Notes under the pieces: model-generated
Seen by the model: the letters and a program-made list of their open reading frames with translations, nothing else
Told to the model about the DNA's origin: nothing
The model's database searches: none
Shown here: one piece after another, positions 37,074 to 48,381 of the stretch
Position numbering within the stretch: position 1 is the first letter of the stretch
How the letters are laid out: every line of letters starts with the position of its first letter
Position numbers and translations under genes: made by a program
Source: Verpa conica
Lineage: Eukaryota; Ascomycota; Pezizomycetes; Pezizales; Morchellaceae
Direction: 5' to 3'
DNA length: 64,000 bases
NCBI GenBank assembly: GCA_033030425.1
Contig: JAUFSD010000005.1
Coordinates: forward strand, 930,001 to 994,000

Positions 37074-37590
37074 TAGGTTTGTTGACTTGGCACCGGGGAC
37101 ATGCTGCACAATATAGCCGGAAATCCTTGCGCATGGTGGGCCAGTAGAATTTCCAGGAGGCTAAATTGAAGCACTTATCCGGGCCTGCATGTGCTAGAAT
37201 ATCTTCATGTACTCTGGAGATTAATTCCTCATGCATATTTTTCCGGTCCTTGTATGGTGCATTGGGCACATAGATAGCATCTATTCCCTCCATTTTCACA
37301 TGAATAATCTCATCTACCAAAAAATAGTTGGATCCATGCTCCGGTTCCATTCTGAGCATGAACTGCTCAAAGAGGGGGTCTTTTGATGTTGCTTCCTGGA
37401 GTGCCTGTTTCCATGTGTTTTTGAGGTGTGCCGATAGCCATTTGATTTCATGGTCTGGGTCAAGGGTCTAGGGTTCTTCCAAGGGGGAACTGTGTTTTTC
37501 CGGTTGCTGGTAGTGCTCCCACTCTGGGATATCCGATAGGGGGGGCTAAAGATCTGTGCTGAGGTGGTTGGGCTGCTGGACCGGGTGTTG
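37074..37590 (-). pseudogene. Chromovirus 1 integrase zinc-binding domain and linker
   Basis: The frame from 37359 leftwards includes HEELISRVHEDILAHAGPDK and FYWPTMRKDFRLYCAACPRC, the HHCC zinc-binding module of Ty3 integrases. Rightwards, the linker continues in another frame (DANTRSSSPTTSAQ) to the element E boundary, so a frameshift or stop lies near 37470. The pol frame resumes on the far side of element E at about 40200. Confidence 0.8.
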
Positions 37591-37899
37591 GCATCAGCAA
37601 ACTTGAAGGTTTCTCTCTGACGCATCTGATGCATCTGAGGCTTGGGATGCAGTTGGTGGGATTCGACAATCAGGAGACGGATCTGTCTCAGAGACCCTTG
37701 GCTAGTTGTCAGAGCTCTCACGAGAGCTCCGGAGGCTCCCATAGTCACCACTGGAGGCGTCAGGAGACGTCTGAAGACTCTATAGTAGTTTCTGGGGGGG
37801 GCTTGCTAGCCACGCTGGGAGTCACGGTTCGGAGTTTTTAAAAATTTATTTATTTTACTATGTACATTTTCTAGTCTATATACAAAATACTGCTGCTTC

Positions 37900-38530
37900 G
37901 CCCCCCCTGCCTGCCCCCCCTGCTTGCCTGCTGCCTGCTGTCGCGCTGGGAGTTGTCTGGCGGTCACGTCGAGGGGTAGGACACGGGGGATTCATACCGC
38001 CACGGGTAGGTTGTTCACTTAGTAGCCCCGAGGCTGCTGGGGTCCTGGAGGGGTCCTAGGGGAGGTGCTGCTGCTGCTGTCGCGCTGGGGGGGGGGTCCT
38101 GGTGGTCCTGCTGCTGCTGCTGCGCTGGAGGTCCTCTGGAAGTCACGTCAACACGTCGGACATGGAGTGTTCGTACCTGGACCGGTAGGTTGTTCGCTTG
38201 GTGGCCCGAAGGCTGCTGGAGCCTTGCTGGAGGTCCTGGGGGGGGGTCCTAGGGGGTCTGCTGCCTGCTGCAGCGCTGAGTGTCAGCTCGAGGTCCAGTC
38301 GACGCGTCGGACAAATGGTGTTCGTACCTGGACGGGTAGGTTATTCTCTTGGTGGCCTGAAGACTGCTAAAGGCTGCTGGAGCCTTGCTGGGGGTCCTGG
38401 AGAGGGTCTTGCTGCAGCTGTCGCACTGGGGGTTCTCTGGGGGTCACATTGACACATCGGACACGGAGTGTTTGTATCAGTACGTTGTTTGCTTAGTGGC
38501 CCAGGGCTACTACCAGAGGCAGGCAGGCTT
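37900..38530. repeat. GC-rich minisatellite, about 147-179-bp unit, 4 copies
   Basis: The landmark GGTAGGTTGTTC recurs near 38005, 38184, 38335 and (diverged) 38482. Each unit also has CTGCTG runs, a GCGCTGG block, a GTCACGTC-like block, CGGACA and GTTCGTACC-like sequence. Strikingly GC-rich in an otherwise AT-rich window. Confidence 0.75.
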
Positions 38531-38622
38531 TGCTGGAGGAGGTTCTCGTGATTCTGAATAGGTTGTTAGCTCTATAATAGACTGCTTGTAGATTGGGGGT
38601 AGGGGTAGAGATAGGGGTAGGG

Positions 38623-39777
38623 TGTTGTAGGCACCTGATAAGAGGAATATTTCTGGGAACCATGAAGACCACTTGTTTGACTATCTAGGTAACTAAATCC
38701 CTTGTTCGTTTCTTGAGAAACGCGATAGGGGTTTGGGGAGAAGCGCGTGTGAATATTATTGCTGGCGGCTATCTCCTGCAGGGCGCCCCACTGTGCCACC
38801 CACCAGGTGCTGGGGGGGCCCCTCAGAGTTGCTGTAAACACATGGTAAAAACACAAGCTTTGGACCCCAAAAATAACCCCTGGAGCGTCAGGAAAATTCG
38901 TCCGTCCAAACCAAATCCGGAGGGTATATGAGAGGGCATGATTTGGAGCTGACTGGTGAAAGAATCCAGGAAATCGGATAAGAACTGACGGAGTTGTGCC
39001 CTCCGCCAGTCGGGGCATGTTTCTTGACAAACTAACGGTATGAAGGAAGGCCCTGCTTCCCAGTACTACTTGCTGATTAGTACCAAAGGGCTTTGGTGAC
39101 TCTCTGCCACGAGGAAACATGCAAGGACGGAACAGATACGGTGGTTAGTACACTTATCGGCCCGTCCGCAGAGTACAGATTGGCTCACTAACAGCTTTAC
39201 ATGATTGCATTACTCTAGTACACCTTCGGGCTTGACTAGAATAGAAGATAGGGCCGGGACAAAGTGCTTGGACTGGTTGGGATTTGTATAAGTATGGGGG
39301 GAATGTATTTGTATTGGCGATTGTTACTGTGTTGTAAGATTTGTATAGTATGGCGTGATGGCTTGGCAGGTTTTCAGGGTCTTTGGGGGTTTCCAGGCGT
39401 TTGTATCAGGATTTAGAAGAAATCCGCGAGCCCAAACCGCGGTATATAAAATAGTCGGCAGATTTGTCTCTTTACCAAAAACATCAACGGGAAGAACGAG
39501 TCTTATCAATATACTTGAATCTATCGAACTACCTTTACTCTATAAACTCTACAAACATTGGGCTAGTAACTTTCGAGACTTCAACTGAACCACTTGCCGC
39601 TCTATCTAACTAACTCTAGTCTTGACGATATCGTAGCTCGTAACTCCTTTGTGCGATTTAAAGGAACAACTACTACCGTTGACTGAGGAGACCTTGGTAG
39701 TTGGTATCTTATACCTTCGAACTGAACTCCAAGCTTGACGGAATGTAGCCTGGACAATTGTATAGGCCAGTTTTACA
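38623..39777 (+). mobile_element. Solo LTR, family C, copy 1 (1155 bp)
   Basis: TGTTGTAGGCACC... to ...CCAGTTTTACA, flanked by TAGGG at 38618-38622 and 39778-39782. TATATAAAAT near 39444 sets plus as the sense orientation. Inserted in element E; no internal retroelement genes. Confidence 0.9.
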
Positions 39778-40199
39778 TAGGGGTAGGGTAGGGAGTTGCT
39801 GCAGGTACGCGAGAGGGGACTTAGAATATTTTGGCGAGGGATATAAGGGTTGTGATGGGTGCAGGCCGGGTAACCATCTAAGGACTTAGTAAATTTTAGC
39901 GAGATGCAGGTGTTTTTCGGAATAAATAACTCCCCAAAGCTCCGATAGTTACTATCAGTGCTTTAGATGCTGCCGTCAGAGCTTTTAGGGCTTTGTCAGA
40001 CAAAGTTGCAGTAAAAAGTATTTTAGAGTTTTGGGTGCTCCAGGAGACTCCACCGGATACTTCAGAAGACTCCACCAAAGTCTCTGCAGCTCCTAGAAGT
40101 TCTATCAGGACAGTGTGGATGCATCTGATGTACAATTTTCTAAGCCTGTATCCTGACACAGTACTTGTCCCTCCTGATACAAATTTTAGTTTGCTGATG

Positions 40200-41497
40200 G
40201 GGGCCAAATTCTGGGAGAATACCATCCATGGGTCCCATGGGCTGATTTTCCCTTGCCACTTCTGCATATGTCCGGGTCCGGGATCTGGTGGTTGCATTGG
40301 ATTCAATAGTTCTTTCCACTCTCCATCTGGGGAGGGACAGGGGTTCCGGGTGTTGTTCTTCTGGATTCTGGGCTGGAAGAAAAAGATCTTCCATACTTTC
40401 CGGGTCTTGGGATAAAATTGGTGTAGGTGGTAGGGATGGGGAGGGTCCTGGGGAGCGGTGAAGGGGGTCTGTGCTTAGGCTTTCTTCATCATCATCCTCC
40501 TCATCCTTCTTTTTCTAGTATTGGGGGTCTTGTGGGTAATACCCTGCCCCGTCCTTTTCTGACATATGGATTAGACAGGCATCCTCATAGCAGGCTGTCC
40601 AGCTTAGGCTTGCATGCTTGGTAGGGGTGTTTAACCCTTTGAGTGCTGCCTCCGCTACCTTCCTTGCCATTTCCCTTTCTAGGGCTATGTTGTTTCCCCA
40701 AGCATCTAATCCTTCCTCTAGCTCCAATTCTTGTGCCGCTTGGTGCCAGGGGGGAACATCATTCTCATCTAACTGGTTATTGACTAGTTCCAAGAGTGGG
40801 ATAAAATAATTTGCAGAGGAAAAGGCCATAGCTGAGTTTGTTTGGAGGTAGGTAATTTGATTGAGTGTTCTTTGGGTGGATCTTGGTGCTTTTGGAGTGG
40901 ATTTGCTAGTGTCTGAGGGCATGTCTTCCAAATCCACATCGGTGGGGTCATCGGTATTTATAGATGGATCAACTAGTAGATATTTGGAGTCTTCTGGGTC
41001 ACTGCTTTCTTCAAACAGTCTTGATAGTGCATCAGCTAGGTGATTATCCTTCCCGGACCGGTACAGTATGTCATAGTCAAACCTAGATAGGAAGGTAAGC
41101 CATCTTTGCTGCCGCTTGCTGTATTGGCTCTGGTGTTTGAAATGCTTCAAGGATTCATGGTCTGAGACTATTATGAATTTCCGGCCGATAAGCAGGGGTT
41201 CAAAACAGCTTAGTGCATCTACTATTGCTAATAGTTCTTGTTGATGAGTGGGGTAGTTTGTCTGTGCACTAGTGAACTTCCTAGAATGGAATTTTGCCGG
41301 GTGTGCCGTTTCCGGTGTGGGTCCTTGTCCTACCCAGAAACCTGATCCTACTGCTGATGCATCGGTCACTACCCAAATGGGGTTACTTGAATTGGGGTCC
41401 AAAGGTTTTAGTGTTCCTGTGGCTTTTGCTGCCGCTCTGGTGGCTTCAAATGCCTTGTTTTGGGTGTAGGACTAGTTGAATGCCGTATTTCCGGTGA
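40200..41497 (-). pseudogene. Chromovirus 1 RNase H domain and pol linker
   Basis: The frame 41402-40515 encodes the Ty3 RNase H: VVTDASAVGSGFWVGQG, NYPTHQQELLAIVDAL, IIVSDHESLKHFKHQ and DNHLADALSRLFE. The catalytic Asp-Glu-Asp-Asp pattern is visible. A linker rich in Asp/Glu/Ser/Pro continues to about 40200 with a stop near 40512. It is separated from the RT by a solo LTR A. Confidence 0.87.
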
Positions 41498-42096
41498 TGT
41501 AACCACCCCTGCTGTGTTACTTTATTCTTTGTTTTGCTTGTTTTGAATGTGGTTATGGCACTAACCACCTTGGGATTTCTTTATTGTTTCTTTGGATCTA
41601 TTTTACTATGTTTGGGAACCCCGCCGGAAGCGGAGCAATTATTGTACCAGGATGGTACCGGATCGGGGTGATTAGTATTTCTTTAATGTTTTGATCCTGG
41701 CATGGATCGGAGATTATGGTACCGGGATCGGAGGAACATGACAGAAATGGAGGAATGGTTGTGCCGGGTTATTTTTGATTACCGTTTACCTGTTTTTGGA
41801 CCGGAGCATGGAATGCCCCGGCTAGTTTGTGTATGTTTTTGTTTTAGTATAAAACCTGCCGTGTCTAGCTAGTTTTGGGGAGGCAGGATTCGACTACCTA
41901 AGTTAGTTATCAATATATTCAATTGACCGGCTACCTTTAGTTTATATCAGTATATTAGCCTACCGAGTCTAGTCTAGTTAGTCAATCTCTTTGAGATAGC
42001 TACTAGGCTTAGTCTGAAACCTCTCCCTACCACAATTTATCCACTAGATTAGTGCCGAGCAGTGCTTGCACTAAACTAGGGTGTGATTGTGTTACA
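41498..42096 (+). mobile_element. Solo LTR, family A, 599 bp
   Basis: TGTAACCACCCC... to ...GTGTTACA, flanked by GGTGA at 41493-41497 and 42097-42101. It lies between the RT and RNase H of chromovirus 1, in the opposite orientation, and belongs to the same LTR family as that element. Confidence 0.93.
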
Positions 42097-42101
42097 GGTG
42101 A

Positions 42102-43379
42102 GGTCAGTCAGGGGTGCATTGATTGATGCTAAATGAGGGATAAATTGGGAGATGTAATTGACTAATCCGTTAAACGCCGCTATTTTTGGTTTGGGATGTT
42201 GGTTTAGGAAAGTCATAGATATCCTTGACTTTTTCTGGTGCTGCATGGATTCCTTTGTCATCAATATAGTGACCTAAAATTGGTAGGGTTTCCGCAAGTA
42301 TCATGGTTTTTCTTGGATTAGCATAGAGCTCCGCTTTTTCCATGGCTTGACACACTAAGTGTATGTGGTTAATGTGTTCCTCCGGAGTTGCCGAGTATAC
42401 AAAGATGTCATCAATGTACCCAAACAAACTTTCCCAGGTACTCGGCTAGGATTGTCTCTATTACCCTCATGAATGTTGCCGGGGCATTTGTGTCTCCTTG
42501 CAGCATTACTCTGCACACAAATCTTCCAAATGGGGTTTTAATTGTGTTGTGTTTCTCATCTTCTGGGTGTATCCTGGTTTGAAAGTATGCATTGCTAAGG
42601 TCAATTAGGGAGCAGTACTTTGCTCTACCTACTTCATTCAGAATGACTTCCTGATCGGGAATGGGTGCATGGTCCTTGACTGTGTTTTCATTCCGGTCCC
42701 TTAGGTCTGCCAGGGGTCTAATTCTTCCATCTTTCTTTAATTGACACCACATGTTGGCAGCATTGTGGGACTCGGCTCTGTAAATTATTCCTGCTTCTAG
42801 CCACTTGTTTATCCAGTCCCTAAACTTAGGCATAATTACCTCCGAGGTTTTAAATCTCTTTGGGTTGATGGTTTTGTATGGATCAATCAATCTGATGTGG
42901 TGATTGACCTGCCTAAGTGGAGGTAGTTTGAGTGGGGATTCTTCCACAAAAACCATGGGGTAAGCGGCGAAGAAGTCAGGGATTTCTTTTGGTAGGATTG
43001 CTGAGGTTGTGAGTTTATCCGGTGCAGGGAGGCACTGCAAGGTTGCATTAATCTCAGGAAATCTGACCGATAGGCTGCTGCAATCTATTTGTGCCTTCTG
43101 ATCTGCTAGGAACAGCATTCCTAGGTAGACATCATAGTTTCCTAGTGCTACCACATAGAATAGCCGTTTGATAGGTTGCTTGGCTTCAGGGATCCCTACT
43201 TCTATTTCTGCACAGTAATTGATTGTTGCTCTAGATCCTTTTACCGCTAGCTGCAGGGGCTCCGGGGTTTCAAAAGGTTTGGTAGGGATGCTTTATGTAG
43301 TTATAAACCGGTAAGATACTAGGTCTCTGCCTAGTGTGCCGGTATCTATGAGAGCTCTTGCTTTTTATCCTGCTAGGGT
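42102..43379 (-). pseudogene. Chromovirus 1 protease and reverse transcriptase
   Basis: The protease remnant (about 43379-43160) has the active-site ALIDTGTLG but two in-frame TAA codons. The RT starts in the frame from 43154: GYDVYLGML-like folding block, then VNHHIRLIDPYKTINPKRF, WLEAGIIYRAES, RIRPLADLRDRNENT and YCSLIDLSNAYFQTRIHPED. Near 42425 a frameshift moves the active site YIDDIFVYS into the next frame; another near 42195 shifts the thumb region (FNGLVNYISQFIPHLASINA). Catalytic YIDD is kept but the frame is broken. Confidence 0.88.
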
Positions 43380-43697
43380 GATGTGTGCTACCAAGGCTTG
43401 TATCATTGGTAGCTTGGCAAATGTCTTAGTGTTCTTGGCCACTGTACTAGCCTTTGCTGTTTGAATAGCTGTAGGTGGTGTGGGTTCTGCTGGTTCTGCC
43501 GAGGTTCCAGTGGAGTTCGTATGATTAGAGCTGGAGGGGAACTTCTTGTTTGGGCAGTTTCTTGCTATGTGTCCGGGTTTATCACAGTACATGCATACTC
43601 CTCTATCCATCCTGTCTTTCTTTTCTTCCGGGGTAAGTTTCTTAAACTTCTTCTGGATTGGCTTTCTCTTGCTGGATTGATTTCCTCTCTTACTAGG

Positions 43698-44921
43698 TGT
43701 AACACAATCACACACTAGTTCAGTGCAAGCACTGCTCGGCACCGATTTAGTGGGTAAATTGCGGTAGGGGGAGGTTTCAGGCTAAGCCTAGTAGCTACCT
43801 CAAAGAGATTGACTAACTAGACTAGACTTGGTAGGCTAATATACTGATATGAACTAAAGGTAGCCGGTCAATTGCATATATTGATAACTAACTTAGGTAG
43901 CTGAATCCTGCCGACCCAAAACTAGCTAGACACGGCAGGTTTTATACTAAAACAAAAACATACATAAACTAGCCGGGGCATTCCATGCTCCGGTCCAAAA
44001 ACAAATAAACAGTAATCAAAAATAACCCGGCACAACCATTCCTCCATTCCTGTCATGTTCCTCCAATCCCGGTGTGAAGAATAGCGGAGTAACAGCTTAG
44101 GACGCGAGTCCTAATGGTATAACTCTACAGGTACGATGCACAGAAAGAAGCGTAAGGCCAGTGAATTGGTAGTAGCAACAGAATAAACTATTACTATAAA
44201 GAACAGGCAGGCGAGGATTCTGAGCATGTAATACCAAACAAGATAGCGTAGTAGATTGGTGTCTATGTCTAGAGAATTACTGTCCCAGAAAGAGGGAGAA
44301 CGGCCCGCTATTTATACAGAAAAGTCCTTTATCCTCCAACCGAGATAACTATGTAAAAATCGAGGTGGGAACGCCGTTTGACCCTGAAAACCGTAACAAA
44401 GTAAAGGTAACCAAAAGAAATGAGTAATACAATGCTTGTAAGCGAAATGGTGTGTTGAGTAAACATAAATGAGCGCAACAAAATATGACTCATAACAAAT
44501 GGCGCAATACATGTGAGTAATAAGGTATGCAACCTTTCGATAAACATTAGTAGTTATGTAAAAAAAAATGTAATAAATGTAAAAATGTATCAAGAAAACA
44601 ATCAAACTGTCATCGTAATGAAATGTAGCAAATGGAGATAAAATGTTATACAAACAAGGAAAGACAGACTGAGAATCTCGAAAAAATAACACCCGGTACC
44701 CTAATCTCCGATCCATGCCAGGATCAAAACACTAAAGAAATACTAATCATCCCGATCCGGTACCACCCTGGTACAATAATTGCTCCGCTTCCGGCGGGGT
44801 TCCCAAAACATAGTAAAATAGATCCAAAGAAACGATAAATAAATCCCAAGGTGGTTAGTGCCATAACCGCATCCAAAACAAGTAAAGCAAGGAACAAAGT
44901 AACACAGCAGGGGCGGTTACA
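43698..44921 (-). mobile_element. Solo LTR, family A, interrupted by LTR B
   Basis: Flanked by CTAGG at 43693-43697 and 44922-44926. Without the nested LTR B (44073-44691) and its duplication it is 600 bp. It lies in the chromovirus 1 gag gene. Confidence 0.92.
44073..44691 (-). mobile_element. Solo LTR, family B, copy 2
   Basis: 619 bp with TSD CCCGG at 44068-44072 and 44692-44696. Nested inside a solo LTR A, which is inside gag of chromovirus 1: three levels. Confidence 0.92.
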
Positions 44922-45252
44922 CTAGGTCCTGTGTTGGTTTCTGGGTTCCAGGTGGGGTTTGGCCTGTTGTGGGACAGTTTCTCTTTTCCCTTGTCCCTGT
45001 AGGCTCCGGAATTGCGGAAACTTGCATCATACCTTTCAGCCATGGTGACAATCTCATCCCAATCTTCCATGTCATGGATAAGGGGTTCCACAATCTGTCT
45101 CAACTTAGAGTGCATTGCTTCCACTAGCCGTTTCTTTGCCGAGAAATGAGATATGGAATCTTCCGGAAGCTGCAGCCTAATTGCTGCTAAGGTTATTGCT
45201 ATTTCCGAAAAAGGTTTAACCGAGCCATGGTTAAGTTGTTGTTAATTGTTCC

Positions 45253-46493
45253 TGTCGCGGGCAGCTCCGAGAGCCGACAACCTTCGCGAAAGAAGGTGGC
45301 GTTCGCCCCCACTTCTGTAAGAAGGTCGGACCGCCTTAGGGCGCAGACTTAAACTTGGCGATTACGAGAAAGAAACCAGTTTCGGGTCGGTTAAGCTATT
45401 GCGTCACACGAGGCGTGTGTTATTTTTTTTCGAGATTCTCAGTCTGTCTTTCTTGTTTGTATAACATTTTATCTCCATTTGCTACATTTCATTACGATGA
45501 CAGTTCTGATTGTTTTCTTGATATATTTTTACATTTATTACATTTTTACATAACTACTAATGTTTATCGAAAGGTCGCATACCTTATTACTCACATGTAT
45601 TGCGCCATTTGTTATGAGTCATATTTTGTTGCGCTCATTTATGTTTACTCAACACACCATTTCGCTTACAAGCATTGTATTACTCATTTCTTTTGGTTAC
45701 CTTTACTTTGTTACGGTTTTCAGGGTCAAACGGCGTTCCCACCTCGGTTTTCACATAGTTATCTCGGTTGGAGGATAAAAGACTTCGTTGTATAAATAGC
45801 GGGCCGTTCTCCCTCTTTCTGGGACTGTAATTCTCTAGACATAGACAACAATCTACTACGCTATCTTGTTTGGTATTACATGCTCAGAATTCTTGCTTGC
45901 CTGTTCTTTATAGTAATAGTCTATTCTGTTGCTACCACCCATTCACTGGCTTTACGCTTCTTTCTGTGCATCGTACCTGTAGAGTTATACCATTAGGACT
46001 TGCGTCCTAAGCTGTTACTCCGCTATTCTTCACAGCGTGGGATGGGATGTTGGGGGTCGGGTCGAACGGAAGCACCGGGAGTCGGGAAACGGTAGAAAGA
46101 GACAGAGCGGGGCTGGCACGCTTAACGGAGAAGATAGGAGGGAAGTAGTATTAGTATAGGAGTAGTATAGTAAAGGGACTTGCGCGTCGAACATGACATG
46201 TTCGACGACATTTGTAAAAGGAAAAGGTAACGAAAGGGGGTTTTGGTTGCACAAAAGGGGAAACAGGGGGTATATAAGAGGGGGCTTCGCCCCCTCTCGG
46301 TGGGATTTCTTTCGTTACGCAATCTCTTGTTTTTTAGTTCTATCAAAGGAAATTCCGCTCCTTAGACTTGTTACATCCAAGAACTCTACCGAAGAATCAT
46401 TGTCGCTGTCTAAGTTCTCCCAGTTTTCCCAAGTACCCAAGTTTTCTGTCCGTGTCACCTAGACACCCTCTCCCCGCCGAGGCCCCCGCTACA
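45253..46493. mobile_element. Solo LTR, family D, interrupted by LTR B
   Basis: TGTCGCGGGCAGC... to ...CCCGCTACA, flanked by GTTCC at 45248-45252 and 46494-46498, inside gag. Without the nested LTR B it is about 619 bp. It contains TATATAAG near 46272 and, just after, the GC hairpin GAGGGGGC-TTC-GCCCCCTC, suggesting plus is the sense strand. A second inverted repeat, TCGAACATGACATGTTCGA, is near 46186-46204. Confidence 0.85.
45418..46034 (+). mobile_element. Solo LTR, family B, copy 3
   Basis: 617 bp with TSD GCGTG at 45413-45417 and 46035-46039. TATAAATAGCGGG near 45791 marks the sense promoter, shared by all copies. Nested in LTR D. Confidence 0.92.
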
Positions 46494-46610
46494 GTTCCAT
46501 TGGTCATACAGGGAATCTATAGCCGTGGCTGGTAGGAAATATCTCTCTATTCCCTGCCTAAGATCCTTGACCGTAACCGGTCCGGGTTTCTCAAAGTTTG
46601 TCTCCCTCTC

Positions 46611-48381
46611 TGTTGTAGGCACTGATTGTGAAGAATAGCGGAGTAACAGCTTAGGACGCGAGTCCTAATGGTATAACTCTACAGGTACGATGCACAGAAA
46701 GAAGCGTAAAGCCAGAGAATTGGTAGTAGCAACAGAATAGACTATTACTATAAAGAACAGGCAAGCGAGAATTCTGAGCATGTAATACCAAACAAGATAG
46801 CGTAGTAAATTGGTGTCTATGTCTAGAGAATTACTGTCCCAGAAAGAGGGAGAACGGCCCGCTATTTATACAACGAAGTCCTTTATCCTCCAACCGAGAT
46901 AACTATGTGAAAACCGAGGTGGGAACGCCGTTTGACCCTGAAAACCGTAACAAAGTAAAGGTAACCAAAAGAAATGAGTAATACAATGCTTGTAAGCGAA
47001 ATGGTGTGTTGAGAAAACATAAATGAGCGCAACAAAATATGACTCATAACAAATGGCGCAATACATGTGAGTAATAAGGTATGCGACCTTTCGATAAACA
47101 TTAGTAGTTATGTAAAAATGTAATAAATGTAAAAATGTATCAAGAAAACAATCAGTTCTGCCATCGTAATAAAATGTAGCAAATGGAGATAAAATGTTAT
47201 ACAATCAAGGAAAGACAGACTGAGAATCTCGAAAAAATAACACTGATAAGAGGAGTATTCTGGGAACCATGAAGACCACTTGTATGACTATCTAGGTAAC
47301 TTAATCCTTTGTTTGTTTCTTGAGAAACGTGACAGGGGTTTGGAGAGAAGCATGTGTGGATATAATTGCTCGCGGCTATCTCCTGCAGGGCGCCCCACTG
47401 TGCCACCTACCGGGTGCTGGGGGGCCCCTCAGAGTTGCTGTAAATGCATAATAAAAACACAAGCTTTGGACCCCAAAAATAACCCCTGGAGCGTCAGGAA
47501 AATTCGTCCGTCCGAACCAAATCCGGAGGGTATAGGGCATGATTTGGAGCTGACTGGTGAAAGAATCGAGGAAATCGGATAAGAACTGACGGAGTTGTGC
47601 CCCCCGCCAGTCGGGGCATGTTTCTTGACAAACTAACGGTATGAAGGAAGGCCCTGCTTCCCAGTACTACTTGCTGATTAGTACCAAAGGGCTTTGGTGA
47701 CTCTCTGCCACGAGGGAACATGCAAGGACGGAACAGATACGGTGGTTAGTACACTTATCGGCCCGTCCGCAGAGTACAGATTGGCTCACTAACAGCTTTA
47801 CATGATTGCATTACTCTAGTACACCTTTGGGCTTGACTAGAATAGACGATAGGGCCGGGACAAAGTGCTTGGACTGGTTGGGATTTGTATAAGTGTGGGG
47901 GGAATGTATTTGTATTGGCGTTGTTACTGTGTTGTAAGATTTGTATAGTATGGCGTGATGGCTTGGCAGGTTTTCAGGGTCTTTGGGGGTTCCCAGGCGT
48001 TTGTATTAGGATTTAGAATAAATCCGCGAGCCCAAACCGCGGTATATAAATAGTCGGCGGATTTGTCTCTTTACCAGATCATCAACGGGAAGAACGAGTC
48101 TTATCAATATACTTGAATCTATCGAACTACCTTTACCTTATAACTCTGTTACAAATATTTCGCTTGTGACTCTCGAAGCTTCAACTGAACAACTTTCCGC
48201 TTTATCTAACTAACTCTAGTGAGTCTTGACGATATCGTAGTTCGTAACTCTCTTGTGCGATTTAAGGGAACAACTACTACCGTTGACTGAGGAGACCTTG
48301 GTAGTTGGTATCTTATACCTTTGAACTGAACTCTAAGCTTGACGGGACGTAGCCTGGACAATTGTATAGGCCAGTTTTACA
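46611..48381 (+). mobile_element. LTR family C, copy 2, interrupted by LTR B
   Basis: Full-length family-C LTR, about 1150 bp after removing LTR B (46627-47242). The flanks do not match: CTCTC on the left (chromovirus 1 gag) and CAGAC on the right (chromovirus 2). It is therefore a recombination junction or boundary rather than a simple solo LTR. Confidence 0.85.
46627..47242 (-). mobile_element. Solo LTR, family B, copy 4
   Basis: 616 bp with TSD CTGAT at 46622-46626 and 47243-47247. Inserted 11 bp into LTR C copy 2. Confidence 0.92.

Larger units (their letters stand above)
37592..40199. mobile_element. Element E: TIR-bounded insertion carrying a minisatellite and a solo LTR
   Basis: Both ends carry a perfect 12-bp inverted repeat, CATCAGCAAACT at 37592-37603 and its complement at 40188-40199. 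The sequences inside (CTTGAAGGTTTCTCTC on the left, diverged on the right) look like longer, weaker arms containing repeated CTCCTGA/GAGCTCT motifs. On either side the chromovirus pol linker lines up in frame, with at most a 2-bp (CC) duplication. No transposase is seen. A partial second copy ending in the same TGCTGATG terminus lies at 57406-57590. The superfamily is not known. Confidence 0.6.
35095..46610 (-). mobile_element. Chromovirus 1 (Ty3/Gypsy, chromodomain), minus strand, internal region with nested insertions
   Basis: Reading right to left: gag, protease, reverse transcriptase, RNase H, integrase and chromodomain, the Ty3 order. The 3' LTR is at 33446-35094; the 5' LTR and leader are missing, cut at the family-C LTR boundary 46610/46611. 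Nested insertions are LTR D (45253-46493), two LTR A solos (43698-44921 and 41498-42096), element E (37592-40199) and LTR B (36452-37068). Gag and pol resume on either side of each. Frameshifts and stop codons show the element is dead. Confidence 0.9.
43380..46610 (-). pseudogene. Chromovirus 1 gag in three pieces
   Basis: N-terminal piece (46610-46499): VTVKDLRQGIERYFLPATAI. Middle piece (45247-44927): FSEIAITLAAIRLQLPED, KRLVEAMHSKLRQIVEPLIH. C-terminal piece (43692-43380): a basic stretch and the nucleocapsid zinc knuckle CMYCDKPGHIARNC (CCHC). LTR D splits the first two pieces and LTR A (itself holding LTR B) the last two. A TAA lies just inside the middle piece. The start codon is lost beyond 46610. 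Confidence 0.82.

Noticed and set aside
37314..37751. ORF of 145 codons across the element E boundary as a separate gene.
   Set aside because: It is a chimera: its first part is element E, its second is the chromovirus pol linker in a shifted frame.
45436..45792. A 110-140-codon ORF rich in Phe/Tyr/His (MYNILSPFATFHYDD...) present in every LTR-B copy.
   Set aside because: It lies wholly inside the LTR, differs by frameshift between copies, and is 'conserved' only because the copies are nearly identical. No domain recognised.
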